Source: Bryoerythrophyllum caledonicum (taxonomy: Eukaryota > Streptophyta > Bryopsida > Pottiales > Pottiaceae). Taken from it: a DNA stretch of 64,000 bases. The notes below the pieces were generated by a model. The model was not told the origin of the DNA. It ran no database searches and worked only from the letters and a program-made list of their open reading frames with translations. Location of the stretch: NCBI GenBank assembly GCA_963971425.1, contig OZ020524.1:19645022-19709021 (forward strand), written 5' to 3'. The translations under genes and the position numbers were made by a program. Shown piece by piece: positions 25,182 through 35,926 of this stretch (within the stretch, counting starts at the first letter, position 1; each line of letters starts with the position of its first letter).

Positions 25182-25423
25182 ACGGTGTACATTTTACACA
25201 ATAGAGATAATAAGAATTCTTTGCAATTAAATCTCAGATTGATTTGTGTACAATTTTAAATTTAAAAAAAAAAACTAAATAAATAAATATTAAAAAATAT
25301 AGCTTTCCGGGTGAGTGAATTTCGGGATGTAGGCGGAATCTTATTTCACATTCTTCTTGTTCACTTGGTACATTCTTAAGAAAAGGTACCGAAGCCGTTC
25401 AGAAATATATGATCAACTTAGTA

Positions 25424-25762
25424 GAGTTTTCTTGAAAGTGCTTCCCAAATGGACAAGTCGGGAGGAATATGGTGCTAGAGAGTATGAGATGTATAAACAA
25501 AAAAAAAAAGAGCATGAGGAAATTGCATATCGCATTTTTCTGCACCAATGAAATGTTTTGCAATCAATGTTCTTGGGCCCTACCCCATGCAAGCTAAAGC
25601 TCCTCCATAGTACCCTAAGTTCTCACAAAGTTGACCAATAGTTCCCCCAAACCTTTCCCAAGGCAAAATACCATGTGCATGTGGTCCCGGTTACTAACAT
25701 AAGATCCTAAGATTCAAGGTACCTATCCAGTGTATTTTGATAACTTTCAGGAAAACTCATGT
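25424..25762. mobile_element. Short TIR repeat, family of 2690 and 51188
   Basis: The left end AGAGTTTTCTTGAAAGT and the inverted right end ATGAGTTTTCCTGAAAGTT frame about 340 bp. The core contains GGGCCCTACCCCATGCAAG, also seen at 51332 and inverted at 2855. The short open frame 25357-25551 inside looks fortuitous. Confidence 0.5.
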
Positions 25763-26349
25763 GTGTGGAAAGGAAAAGAAAGTTCATTTAAATGTTGGCA
25801 AAAATAGACTATCTAGAATGCATGTAATCATTAGATTACAGACCTTGATCATCATGAAGAGCTAGAGAATACCATAAATCAACCACTCATTGCACAATTG
25901 TTTTGAATATGCTACACCCCTACTCTACCTCTAAAATTTGGTGTATAAGGGCCGCTTCACACCGGGCCGAGTTGTGAGTCCGTCCATCAAAATTTCTGCC
26001 CAAACTATGGCGAAAGTCCAAACTTTTGGATTAAAAAATAAAATAAAATATATACATTAAAGCCTTTGGGCGGCTGTGGTGTCAAGCCCCAAAGTCCAAT
26101 TCCAAAGTCCAAACCCCATATCATTATGCCAAAAAAAATCACCCAAAAAAATAGCCAAAAAACTCGGCATTTTTCATCTAACAGTCCAGATCTTGTTAGT
26201 TTTTGATTATTTTATTGAAAAAATCAACGGACTCTCAAAGGAAGTTTGGGTTGATTAAAAATGGCGACCTAAATTTTGCTCGAGAGTCCGTGGCCTTGGC
26301 ACCAAAACTCTCCAAAAGTACTGCCATGTAGGCACATTGGAAGACGATG

Positions 26350-26748
26350 GATAAATTTCGAACCTCCACTCCTTGTACAATTGTTTTGAATATGCTACAC
26401 CCGTTCTCTACCTCTAAAAATTGGTGTGTAAGTAACTATCATCATGCTTAACAAGATGGTAATGGATTTAGACCTTGTGTAGTGCAAAAATTTGACACCA
26501 AGAGTCTGCTGATCCACTGAACGCGGGGAAGAAAATGAACCATTTGCTTCACTTGAAACACTATAATCTTTCAATTTGTGCAGTCAAAGTTTAATAAAAA
26601 TTTGTGAGTATACCACTTAATAAGTCTTAATTGAGATCCTACGATCAAAACTAGAAATCAAAATTAAAGTTTCCTTCTTTGTTCATTGCACTAGAATCCA
26701 ACAATTTTGAAGTGTTTTTGATGTAAAACTGTCACTGTAACTTAGGGG
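26350..26748. mobile_element. TTAA-family element, copy 5, 5' truncated
   Basis: It shares CTCCACTCCTTG, ATGCTACACCCG, CCTCTACCTC, the TTAACAAGATGGTAATGG-like block and CACTAGAATCCAAC with copy 1. It ends CTTAGGGG followed by TTAA (26749-26752). The left part is absent; the adjoining 25870-26340 DNA is unassigned repeat. Confidence 0.55.
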
Positions 26749-26752
26749 TTAA

Positions 26753-27316
26753 ATAAAGAATTTATGTTTTTTCATATGGAAATGAGGCCCTCAAATTTTC
26801 TAGATGTGACCTCCTAAGAATCCCACCACAAAAGTGGCAACCATGTCATTTTTCATCATCCATGTGCAAAATTCACAAGACATGGCACATGAGTCTCACT
26901 CTTGACCAATCAGATTCTACAAATCCCCTAGAACTTTTAGAAAGTATGCTTCTCCACGATACCCTTTCAACCATAAAGACAAATACCCTTTCAACCATAA
27001 AGACTGATGGTATAGGAAGGGGGGGTGGAGAAAACTTGAATCCCTACTTTTATATAAGAGGAGGGCTCTATTTGGTCAAAGGTGCGGCCTCCAAGTGTAA
27101 ATTTAGGCCTCAGGCCCCAAATTTGGCAAAAAAAATCCCAAAAAACTTAAGGACCCGTGGAAAAAAATTCCAGAGAAAAGAGGCATGCCTTAGCCCACCC
27201 TTTGTGACATCCGACTAAATGAAATAAAGACGTCTAGAGGATTGGGGGAGGGGTAATGCGTCGCTCCACGTTAGTAGGAACATAATGATGATGCCACAAA
27301 ATGAAGGCCTTTCTAA
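26753..27316. other. Unassigned DNA, partly similar to 46200-46400
   Basis: Positions about 27010-27160 resemble the reverse complement of 46220-46400 (CTATTTGGTC and GGCCCCAAATTT-like blocks). No gene is visible; a frame at 26862-27218 is open but has no motif. Confidence 0.35.
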
Positions 27317-29899
27317 GAGCATATCCACTGGTTTTCAAGACTGATGGAGGAGTGAGGTTGATGGCGGTGGAGAGCTCCATCGCTCATCCAACTCCATTGG
27401 GTTCCCTCTAAAAGGGCCTCCGGCTCTGCCGCCCACTATAAGAAAACTATGTTTATGGAGTCGTCAAGGCTGTTACGTGTTGTGTTTTTTGTGACGACAC
27501 GCGTTAGTAAAAAAATTGCTACAGTACCTCAAATTTAGTTTGACGTTGCATCAAACGTGTTCCTGTTAAAGACTAAACGCGTTGATGTCACCGTAGACAT
27601 GCACGTCTTTGGTGATTAAAAAGAAACGAGACTACGTCAGACTGTAACGTCATAGAAAACACGGGATGTCCATGTCAGCCACACTTGCATTTAATTTCAC
27701 TGTAGAATGACTGAAGCTCGCTGCCCAAAAGCAAAAATTGGGAAAATGGGCAGCTTTCATCCATAGTGGATGAAATACGTCGCAAGGAAGGAAGAGCCAA
27801 AGGGCGACTTACTCAAAAGCAACCTCCACATTATCTACACTTTACTTTTGGAAGTGTGGGTGAGAGCAAACTGAACTTAGGTGATAGAAGTGGGAGGTAG
27901 GGAGCGGCGAAGCTCACTACAATGCTAAGAAGAGAGAGAATAGGAGAACAAGAAGGAGTAGAAAGAGACAACTTGAAGGTGTTGGAGCAAAGCAACGACG
28001 GCTATGGCGGGGACTATGGCGACGGCTATGGCGGTAGCTATGGCGGGAGCCATGGAGCGGTGATGACGGAGCTAGGTGGGAGCAAAGAAGGTGACCTGCG
28101 GCAGATGAAGACAACAAGAGGAGAGCTCAAAGGGAAGAAGAACAATGGCAGGGGGAGCTTTGGCCATAGCCGGCTAACCCCAGCCATAGCTGACCTCAGC
28201 CATGGCTAGGAAATCCTAGCCATAGCCAAGTTCAATGTTCGCCACCGCGGAGAGGCTGGTGCAAGTTTACTCGTTAGTACCTCCTCCCGTGTTTTTTTTA
28301 TGCGCACAAAGGAGTTATTGACGTCTTTCCTTGATGTGACGGGGTCGACGTGGCGAGTGAAGCGAACACAACGGAGGTGGAGGCTATCGAATTTTTCTAT
28401 GGCAGCCTTTCACAACCCTTGGTACGCATGACATCCCTGAATCCTTTATTTGACAAGTGTACTTCCTCAAACCGCCAGAGTTGGTATAGTTTGCGACTTC
28501 TAACCGTTCGAGAGGACAACCTTCCATCAATCCTGACGTCATTTTGACATCACAAATAACAGTTTGTAACGTCAGTGACAACGGAGGCAGTACATATGAT
28601 TTACCTTATGGGCGAGAGTAGCCTCCAGATGCGTTTCACAGGAGGTCCTATTATTTTCATGTGTGGATGTTAGATGTTGTGTTTCCATGTTATTGGAAAA
28701 GTGAAGTCGTTGAGCTTTGGTAACAAGCTCAATTTTGCATTCTAATGTGTCAAAGACCTGAACTCACGCAGAAAGATATTGAAGCATTAGGTGAGCCATC
28801 AACCCGCCGACGACGTGTTGCGAATTTGCAAGTTTACACGTTTACACGTTTCGTATGTCATACTTGGATTGGTAGAACAGAAGGATATGTAGGATGTTTT
28901 GTGTTGCTGCAGGCAACAAATGTAGCGATGGTGTTTCACGCTTGACCACCGTCTATGTTACTTAGAATGTAAAAGCCACGTTGATGGCATGTTCATCCTC
29001 ACGCCACGGCTGACAATGTTGCACGTCTTCACTAACATTGTCATACGTTCATCCCACGTTAAAGAGCACATCACATAGAATAGCAGTTTCTTAGAAGCAT
29101 GTTTAGAAAAATGTCCGCAAGAACATGCTAGATGTTCAAGTGAACATGAACTCGAGCATGAAAAAGGTCAATGACAACATACAGGCAGTACGTGCCAACG
29201 TCAGGATTGATGTCATAAACAACACGAGCATGTCAAAACGAACGTCAAAAGTAACAGCCTTGTATGGACAAAAAATGCTCTAAAAGCATGTCGTCAGTTG
29301 ACATGGATTGTCCACATCATAATTCTTTGGGTCCAAGTCAGCAATTATTAAATTCCACGTCACTGCCCGCTCAAAATGGAGTTGGATGAAAAAAATCCCG
29401 CGTGGCCTTGCCCAAAGGAAAACATAGTTGGTGTGGACATGGGGCCCCTTCCACGTGGAGCCCTTTCCCACACATTTCAGGCCACGTTCAATTGGATGTC
29501 AAGAGATTGACAACCATGTTACGACAAATTTTTCGACGTTTTTGGCCTGTTCATCCTGACGGATTTTAGATGACATCAACATTGACGCAACAGCATGTTA
29601 TTTTTGACGTTCAGGCATGTTTTTCAACGCGTCACAAAAAACACGGGTTTCTTATAGTGCCCAGACAGTTTGCTGCGGGCCAAGCAACGGCCCCGGAGGT
29701 CCTCTTCATAACCTCACCATAGGTCCTCCCCGCAACCTTACATAATTCCTAGTTTTGAAGGTTAAGTAAGCAACTCTTCTGTAAATCGGGAGTAGAGGAA
29801 GTTGGAGACCCAATGGGGCTAACTGTGACCCAGCTCCCACCGGCCTCCAAAAGGTTCTCCAAAGAGCTTCACCGTTGTTGAGAATTGTTGGAGATGCTC
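27317..29899. mobile_element. Small inverted-repeat element split by a CACTA insertion
   Basis: The left end GAGCATATCCACTGGTTTTC pairs with the inverted right end GAGCATCTCCAACAATTCTC. Ends of the GAGCATCTCCAAC type are common in plant MITEs. Without the CACTA element inside (27434-29659) the unit is about 357 bp. Target duplications are not clear, so the superfamily is left open. Confidence 0.4.
27434..29659. mobile_element. Non-autonomous CACTA (CMC) transposon
   Basis: It begins CACTATAAGAAA and ends TTTCTTATAGTG, a perfect 12-bp CACTA-type TIR. Subterminal GTGTTTTTTGTGAC occurs at both ends in inverted orientation. The 3-bp flanks are GCC and CCC, an imperfect duplication. The interior carries many TGACGT/ACGTCA motifs, the kind of subterminal repeats to which CACTA-encoded proteins bind in known elements. 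No transposase (TNPD/TNPA) frame is present. The open frame 27922-28209, with a Gly/Tyr/Asp repeat (GYGGDYGDGYGG), looks like low-complexity sequence rather than a gene. Confidence 0.75.
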
Positions 29900-29926
29900 G
29901 TACTAGAGCTACTCCATACCACTGTA

Positions 29927-31253
29927 CAGTCCCCTTCGGAAAGTCCTCGGACAACCAAGAAAACTGACTCTGGACAGCCGCATCACTTGGCATCAAATTT
30001 GATGTAGCACAATCCAAAATCCATGCACTGACCTCAAATTTTTTATACTCATCGACAACCAACACATGAAAATACAAGAAAAATCTTGAGTCAATTGAGA
30101 ATCTCTTTCTGCAAGTATACCAATTTACCATCGAGTTGCTCCTCCCTTGGCCTTGATCACAGCAGCCATTCTGGTGGGCAAACTTACAATCAAAGTTTCA
30201 AAGTTCTCAATGTCTAAGCCTACCCACACCTCTTGCAGAGCTATCTTCATGTCTGCAATGTTTGTAATTGGTGTTGAGCGATTATGTATACTGCTCTTCA
30301 TCATGGCCCACACATTTTCAATCGGATTCAAATCTGGTGACTGTGCCGCCCATTCAAGCTTCTGCAATCCTCGATCTTCTCTCCATTTTTTTGGTGCAAG
30401 ACTACGATGCACAGGAGCACCATCTTCCATGAGAATTGCCCCAGGAACTAACAACAAAAATTCTTTCAGAGGCCCTTCGTAAACTATATCCACAAAATCA
30501 AGAGCAGTTCGCTTTCCTGGTATCATAAACCCTAATGATGACCTTAGATTATTGTAGAAAGCACCCCAGATCATCACTGAAGTCCTACCGCTCTTGAAAG
30601 TTGGAGCCAAACAGTCCGGTTCGTAAGTTTCTTTGGTGCTACGCCACACCCGAATTTGCCGGAAATTTTTGCCAATTTCAAAGGTTGCCTCGTCTGTCCA
30701 AATCACATTCTTCCACTGCTCTACGGTCCAATTGACATGACTTTTCGCAAAAGCAAGTCGCTTCTCTTTGTGAACACGTGAAAAAAATGGCTTTTTGCGA
30801 GCAATTCTACTTTGCAAACCAGAATCTTTCAATGCTTGTCTCACAACAGTATGACTTACTTGGATAGGCGAAGAATTCGTGATGTCTGCCAATGTTGCCC
30901 TCCTGTTCTGGTTGGCTACTCAAACAATTGCTCTAGTATCCCGCTCTGACAACTTCTTTGGCCTTCCACTGCGTTGCGAGGTCTCCACGGTGTTTTCAAT
31001 GCGGTACTTCTTCAGAATGTCAGAAATACTCTGTTTAGGTATACCTAAAGAAACGGCAATTTCACTCACTCTGCAGCCACCCTTGAACATCCCAACCACT
31101 TGAGCCTTTTCCTCTCCTGTGTACACCATGTTGTGAAAAGAAATCTAGGGTTTGAAGGCCGGCTGAAGAAATGGGAGCCGTTTGAAGTCAGTAGTGCGAG
31201 AACTCTGAAGAACCCTAGATTCGATTTGTCCGAAGACTTTCCGAAGGGAACTG
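29927..31253 (-). mobile_element. Tc1 element 1 (IS630-Tc1-mariner, DD34E)
   Basis: The ends are CAGTCCCCTTCGGAAAGTC (left) and, inverted on the right, CAGTTCCCTTCGGAAAGTC; the match extends about 27 bp. A TA lies on each side (29925-29926 and 31254-31255), the expected target duplication. The 1327-bp element carries one transposase gene on the minus strand. Its right TA is also the left TA of Tc1 element 2. Confidence 0.88.
30125..31129 (-). pseudogene. Tc1 transposase, DD34E, one premature TGA
   Basis: ATG is at 31127-31129 and the stop at 30125-30127, giving 334 codons, the usual size of Tc1 transposases. The frame is open except for a single TGA at 30917-30919 (between RDTRAIV and VANQNRRAT). 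The N-terminal helix-turn-helix is VGMFKGGCRVSEIAVSLGIP, with a GRPKKL AT-hook-like linker. The catalytic triad is present: WTDEATFE, MEDGAPVH and, after exactly 34 residues, NPIENVW. The enzyme would cut and paste its own element at TA sites. With one stop codon it is probably inactive but recent; a sequencing error or a CGA-to-TGA change could explain the stop. The intact triad and spacing argue for little decay. Confidence 0.88.
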
Positions 31254-31974
31254 TACAGTAGGAGGACAAAAAGTTTGGCGTTTTTTCATTTGAGCACAAG
31301 AAAAAATCAAACTTGTAATCTTTTAAAATGCACCAAAAGCACAAAAATTGTCCCCTTCCTACCAAATTTAAAATTTGGCTTTTTTTATAAGCTGATTACA
31401 TGTCTACAAAGTTTTGTAGCCTAATATTTTACCAAAATGGTTTTATAGCTAATTTACCAACTAGTACCCTTTTCAATATGAATTAGAAGGTACATTCTAA
31501 ATGTTGAAGAGAATTAGACACCTCATGCTTCTAAAATTAAAATATAGTCATGGATGCTTTGTTTAACATAGATATTACACAAAAGCATCATCCACTTGTC
31601 GATTTGAAGGTTTCCACTTGTCCTAAAAACATTTGTTGTGTAAGTTTGAAAATAACAATAATTTGGTTATATAAGCAACATTACCTTTGCAGTTTAGACC
31701 ACACAACTTGTTAAAGTTGACATGAATTGAGTTGCAAATGTGAGACAAGAGTGTAGTAGAGAGTTGATGAAGGTAATGAGGATTTGCAAGATCAAAATTG
31801 GAGGGTGAAGAAGGTTTGTTTGGCTTCTGTTATTGAGGGACTGGTGGCTGACTAGTCATGTTGAGCACTCTATCCCCTTGTTGAGCAATGAGGTATTTGG
31901 CTTGGTGATTTGTTCTATTGCTTCAATAAGCTAGATTCTTTGTTTACCTCGAATCAGTTTGATTGATGACAATC

Positions 31975-32975
31975 ATGACAATTCCAGATGAAATTTGTGC
32001 CCGCATAGTGGGAATGAGTGAGGGGGAATGAGTTGTGCTAGTATTGCAATAATCGTAGGAGAGTCAAGTAGGATAGTGCAAAGAATCATCAAGCAATTTA
32101 GAGAGCATGAAACTTACCTGACAAATTTAAGCACTGGAAGATGCAAGAAACTTAGTGTGAAGGATGTTCGACAAATTTTATTATTCTCCCAAACTCATCG
32201 TCGATCATCACTTCAAGATATCACCAATGCTTGCGCTGTAGATGTGAATACTAGGACTGTTCGCTGTGTTTTGCATGACCACAACATTTTTAGTAGAATT
32301 GCGGTGAAGAAGCCTTTCTTGACACCTCTTCATATGTCGCGGCGGCTACATTTTGCAAGACAATATTGTGGATGGAGTGCCGAAGAGTGGGAGCGTGTTT
32401 GTTGGACTGATGAATCTACTTTTGAAATTGGCAAAGTTTCAAGGCAAATTCATATTTGGAGAACGACATATGAGCAATATTCATCAAGTTGTGTAGTTCC
32501 CACTTTCAAGAGTGGGAAGACATCTCTCATGGTTTGAAGAGGGTTTGGAGGAGACAAAAAACCAGAGCTTGTGTTTATGCCAAAGCATCGTCGCAAAGCT
32601 ATTGATTTTGTGGAGTTGGCCTATGATGGCCATTTGCTTCAATTTATGGGCCAAGTCTCACATGCTATACTTATGGAAGATGGACCTCTAGCGCATCAAA
32701 GTAAAGCCCTTGAAGCATGGAGAAAATTATGCCTTACAGAGAAGCTTGAATGGCCTGCAAATAGTCATGATCTCAATCCACAAGAGCATGTCTGGAAGCT
32801 TTTAAAACATGCAGTCCAACATGGCCAATCAAGTTCCAAGTCCTTAGATGAGTTGAAGGCAACTTTACAAAGAGAGTGGACATTAGTTAGTAGTAGTCAA
32901 CTTCTTACTTTATGCCATTCAATGTCAGCTAGATTACAATATGTGATTGAGGCTAGAGGAAGGCATAGGCGTTGA
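31975..32975 (+). pseudogene. Tc1 transposase of element 2, DD34E, one shift and one TGA
   Basis: It starts MTIPDEICARIVGMSEGG; a 1-bp loss near 32025 moves the frame, and the ORF continues as MSCASIAIIVGES. The next block includes KKLSVKDVRQ, RRSSLQDITNA, RIAVKKPFLTPLH and WTDESTFEIG (first Asp). TGA at 32535-32537 interrupts SLMV..RGFGG where Tc1 proteins have a Trp. Then come MEDGPLAH (second Asp) and, 34 residues on, NPQEHVW (Glu). It aligns along its length with the element 1 protein but is quite diverged. Inactive as read. Confidence 0.85.
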
Positions 32976-33445
32976 TAAATTTGCAATAAATCATTTTTAC
33001 CTATTTTTAGGTTACTAAATTTTTTTTTACATAATCAACTTATATATGAACGTGTAATCCTATTTATACGATTAGAAAACAATGTATGAGTCTTTGAAAG
33101 ACTTTCAAATATCAAGCATTATTTTTGCAATTGACAATATTTTCAGTGTTTTCTAAATTGTCATTCAGGCAATGATTGATGCTTCATGATGTCAACCAAG
33201 TCAAAGCTAGTATTAGAATGAAAATGAAGTTCACTAATTCTTTATTCTCCTCATTGTATGGACTTCACGCTAATACTAGTGATTAAAGGTATTGAAACAT
33301 GGGTACTACACTAAACATCGCATTTAGTGTCGTCTACACTAAATACGAACCCTTACACTAAAAGGAAGAATTACAATTAGTGTAACGACACAACATTACA
33401 CTAAATGTGAAACATTACACTAAATGTGAAACATTACACTATATG

Positions 33446-33469
33446 TAAAAATGGGTGATTTTTTTTTTT
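33446..33469. repeat. LINE target site duplication, left
   Basis: TAAAAATGGGTGA followed by a T run matches 45633-45654 (TAAAAATGGGTGG plus T run) with one mismatch and a length difference in the T tract. The duplicated sequence belongs to the host MITE: a similar inverted T-run block occurs near 63905-63935 in copy C. Confidence 0.8.
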
Positions 33470-34068
33470 CGATGGCCTGCTGAGAGCTCCGTAATTCCTC
33501 GTGAGGGCTGCTTCAGGAGTTAGTCTCAGATCTGACGTTTAGGATAGCAAGAGGTGTTGGGCTTGCTTCTACCCCACCTTTACTTCAGATCTGGACTTAG
33601 TGTATGCTTGGGGAGAGGCGTGTAGTGGTGGAAAGGGGCTCTTATCACCTAGATCTACTTGTGTGCACATTCTGGTTACGCCTTGAGCAGATCTGCAGAA
33701 CTGGGGCTCAATAGTTGGGAGGTGGGATCATTGGTGAAACTTCTATGAGTAATCTGAAGCGCTGGAACTCGAGAGTTGGCAGAAGAAATCTCCACCCAGA
33801 CTGCGTCTCACGAGCTAGATCTAAGTGGCATTAGATAGATCACGCCCATAGCATAGACATAACTCTCATAGCAGCCAGACCCAGGAGCTGCACATCAAAC
33901 AAGCTGGAATCGGAGCCAAGTACACCGACGACTCCGGAGCTGGACGAAACTGCTATCTCATCGCCACCGTTACACACTGCATCAGCTACCACATCGCCAC
34001 CATTACACACAACACCAGCTACTACAGCGATACGTATCCTTCACCTCTCTTTCAGTTCAATTCAGTTT

Positions 34069-35505
34069 ATGTTATATGCTGCATTTATTTATCAACCTAC
34101 TAGAAACCTTGAGATTATTACACAAGAGCGTACACCAAGATCTAGTAAAACCAGTACACACTGTGCACACAGTCCTAAGTCTAGTTTCAGATTAGAATCA
34201 GATCTGCTGCAAGGCAGCAACACCCACTTGAAATCACAGTCAATAAACCATAAGTTCTTATCGCCATATTACAGCTCTAGCACACCAGATCGAATTACAC
34301 ACAACCCGGAATCTAGATTAAGTTTAGAGCCAGATCTACCACATAGAAGCTGCACTCACCTAAAAACACGAACAAGAAACACTGAGCGATCACTGTTGCA
34401 TCATAGCTCTAGTACACTTGATAGAATTGCATACAGTCCAAAGTTGAGTTTTAACGTAGATCCAAATCTGCTGCAAGGTAGAAGCGCCTATCTGGAGTCA
34501 AGAAACCCTGTGAGATCATCGTTATATTACAATACTAGTACACTAGATCCAGTTTCAGTTAGTACCACAAAATATACTAACACCTACAGTTCACAAGAAA
34601 AAGCGAAGCAGATCCAACAAAGGTCAACAACTGAAGAGACGCCTATCAACTTACAAAACGCATCAACAAGAAGGTTGCAGATTCGTCATCAATTGCCACG
34701 ACAACACACACAGGCTTGCCCTTCTTTCCCACCCTCATGTATTTTCTCATATTACGTCTTGTTTAAACACCTCAATGCACACAATCAAACTAGACACATT
34801 CAGCACATAACAAAAACCATTCACCAAAAAATCATTGTAAAGCTTTCTCACAAGCAGAAGCGGAAGCACTGCTATTGCCGTTTCTGCATTCAGGAAAGAC
34901 GAAGTCTGGAACCTCCCACCGCACTCCACTTCCGCAAATTGGAGCCCCCTGTCGCACTCCACTCCCACCGAACAACTATCAACCCTAAAGACAAGTACGG
35001 GAGGAACATCGCAACCAGGAAAAACGACCAGTACCTGGAGAGGAACCCTAGAGACAAGTACGGGAAGAACAGCGCAACCAGGAGAAACGACCAGTACCCG
35101 GAGAGGAACCCTAAAGACAAGTACGGGAGGAACAACGCCACCAGGAGAAACGACCAGTATCCGGAGAGGAGCGGAACAACCAGAAGACACGTCCAGCACT
35201 CGGGAAGAAGCGACACAATCAGAAGAAACGTCCATCATCCGAAGAGCAGGGCCACACCTCAAAGATGTAGAACCCTCCTCCGCGCCAGGCCGATCTCGTT
35301 ACTGGATATCCTTGGCAGAGTAGAGCTCCCTACAGCATTCCACCGAACAGAAGCCAAGACTGAGCTCAACTCAAGAGAAGCAAGACGCCACAACGACAAG
35401 AACGAGAGAAGCAGCAAAACCCGAAGAAACGCCCAGCACCCGAAGAGCAACAATATACATCACCGAAGAAGACACCCCCCCCCCGCAATACACCTGTCCG
35501 GCTGA
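34069..35505 (+). CDS. LINE 5' ORF built of in-frame repeats, function unknown
   Basis: A 478-codon open frame rich in Arg, Ser, Thr and His. It contains three degenerate 44-residue repeats (34168-34557; each has a SP-S--L--DLLQ- start and an SSSTLDRI-like end). It also holds three near-perfect 21-residue repeats (34981-35169, unit beginning NPKDKYGRN and ending NDQYPER). Both repeat lengths are multiples of three, so the frame is kept. The C-terminal part is very basic (RRHNDKNERSSKTRRNAQH). It could be an extra LINE protein or a promoter array that happens to be open; tandem repeats are common in LINE 5' regions. No known domain is visible. Confidence 0.45.
   Translation: MLYAAFIYQPTRNLEIITQERTPRSSKTSTHCAHSPKSSFRLESDLLQGSNTHLKSQSINHKFLSPYYSSSTPDRITHNPESRLSLEPDLPHRSCTHLKTRTRNTERSLLHHSSSTLDRIAYSPKLSFNVDPNLLQGRSAYLESRNPVRSSLYYNTSTLDPVSVSTTKYTNTYSSQEKAKQIQQRSTTEETPINLQNASTRRLQIRHQLPRQHTQACPSFPPSCIFSYYVLFKHLNAHNQTRHIQHITKTIHQKIIVKLSHKQKRKHCYCRFCIQERRSLEPPTALHFRKLEPPVALHSHRTTINPKDKYGRNIATRKNDQYLERNPRDKYGKNSATRRNDQYPERNPKDKYGRNNATRRNDQYPERSGTTRRHVQHSGRSDTIRRNVHHPKSRATPQRCRTLLRARPISLLDILGRVELPTAFHRTEAKTELNSREARRHNDKNERSSKTRRNAQHPKSNNIHHRRRHPPPAIHLSG
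34981..35169 (+). repeat. Three 63-bp tandem repeats in the LINE 5' ORF
   Basis: Units 34981-35043, 35044-35106 and 35107-35169 each start AACCCTARAGACAAGTACGG and differ at only a few positions. Confidence 0.95.
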
Positions 35506-35926
35506 TATTGAACCTGCCGCGACTTGGAGAAGACGACTGCCGCAACGTTGCTAGCGATCTGTCGCTCAGAAGAGGGTCAACGACGCCCTGCTCGCCAACG
35601 TCCAACCTCATCGAAACACCCTCAAAACGCCCCACCCCGACGCCCCTTTGGCCCGCGCACACTGTCGCCAACTGGACTCCACACCAAAGGAGTGCCAAGA
35701 AGGGATACAAACCAGCTATCGAGCAAAGAGAAGGAGAAACGAAGAAGCAAAGGAGGGGACCCACCGGTGGCCAGAGACAACGGAAGAAACACAACCGGAT
35801 CGAAAGCACATCAGGATAAGGCCTCGTGCTGTATACTCTAACCCTCTCTACGTTTACTGTGAAAAACCACCGTGCTTGTGTTGCTTTAGCCCTCATTGTA
35901 GAACTCACCTCCTAGAATCAGTGGAC

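Noticed and set aside
27922-28209. A Gly/Tyr-rich protein gene inside the CACTA element
   Set aside because: The repeat is low-complexity and the other frames are also open; there is no conserved domain.
30917-32537. TGA read through as an amino acid, since both Tc1 genes carry an in-frame TGA
   Set aside because: The positions differ, the host genes end with ordinary TGA and the LINE copy also has a TGA at a Trp codon; ordinary nonsense mutations explain this.
34747-35262. Minus-strand open frames over the LINE 5' ORF
   Set aside because: They are shadows created by the in-frame 63-bp repeats; the hydrophobic repeats have no family match.
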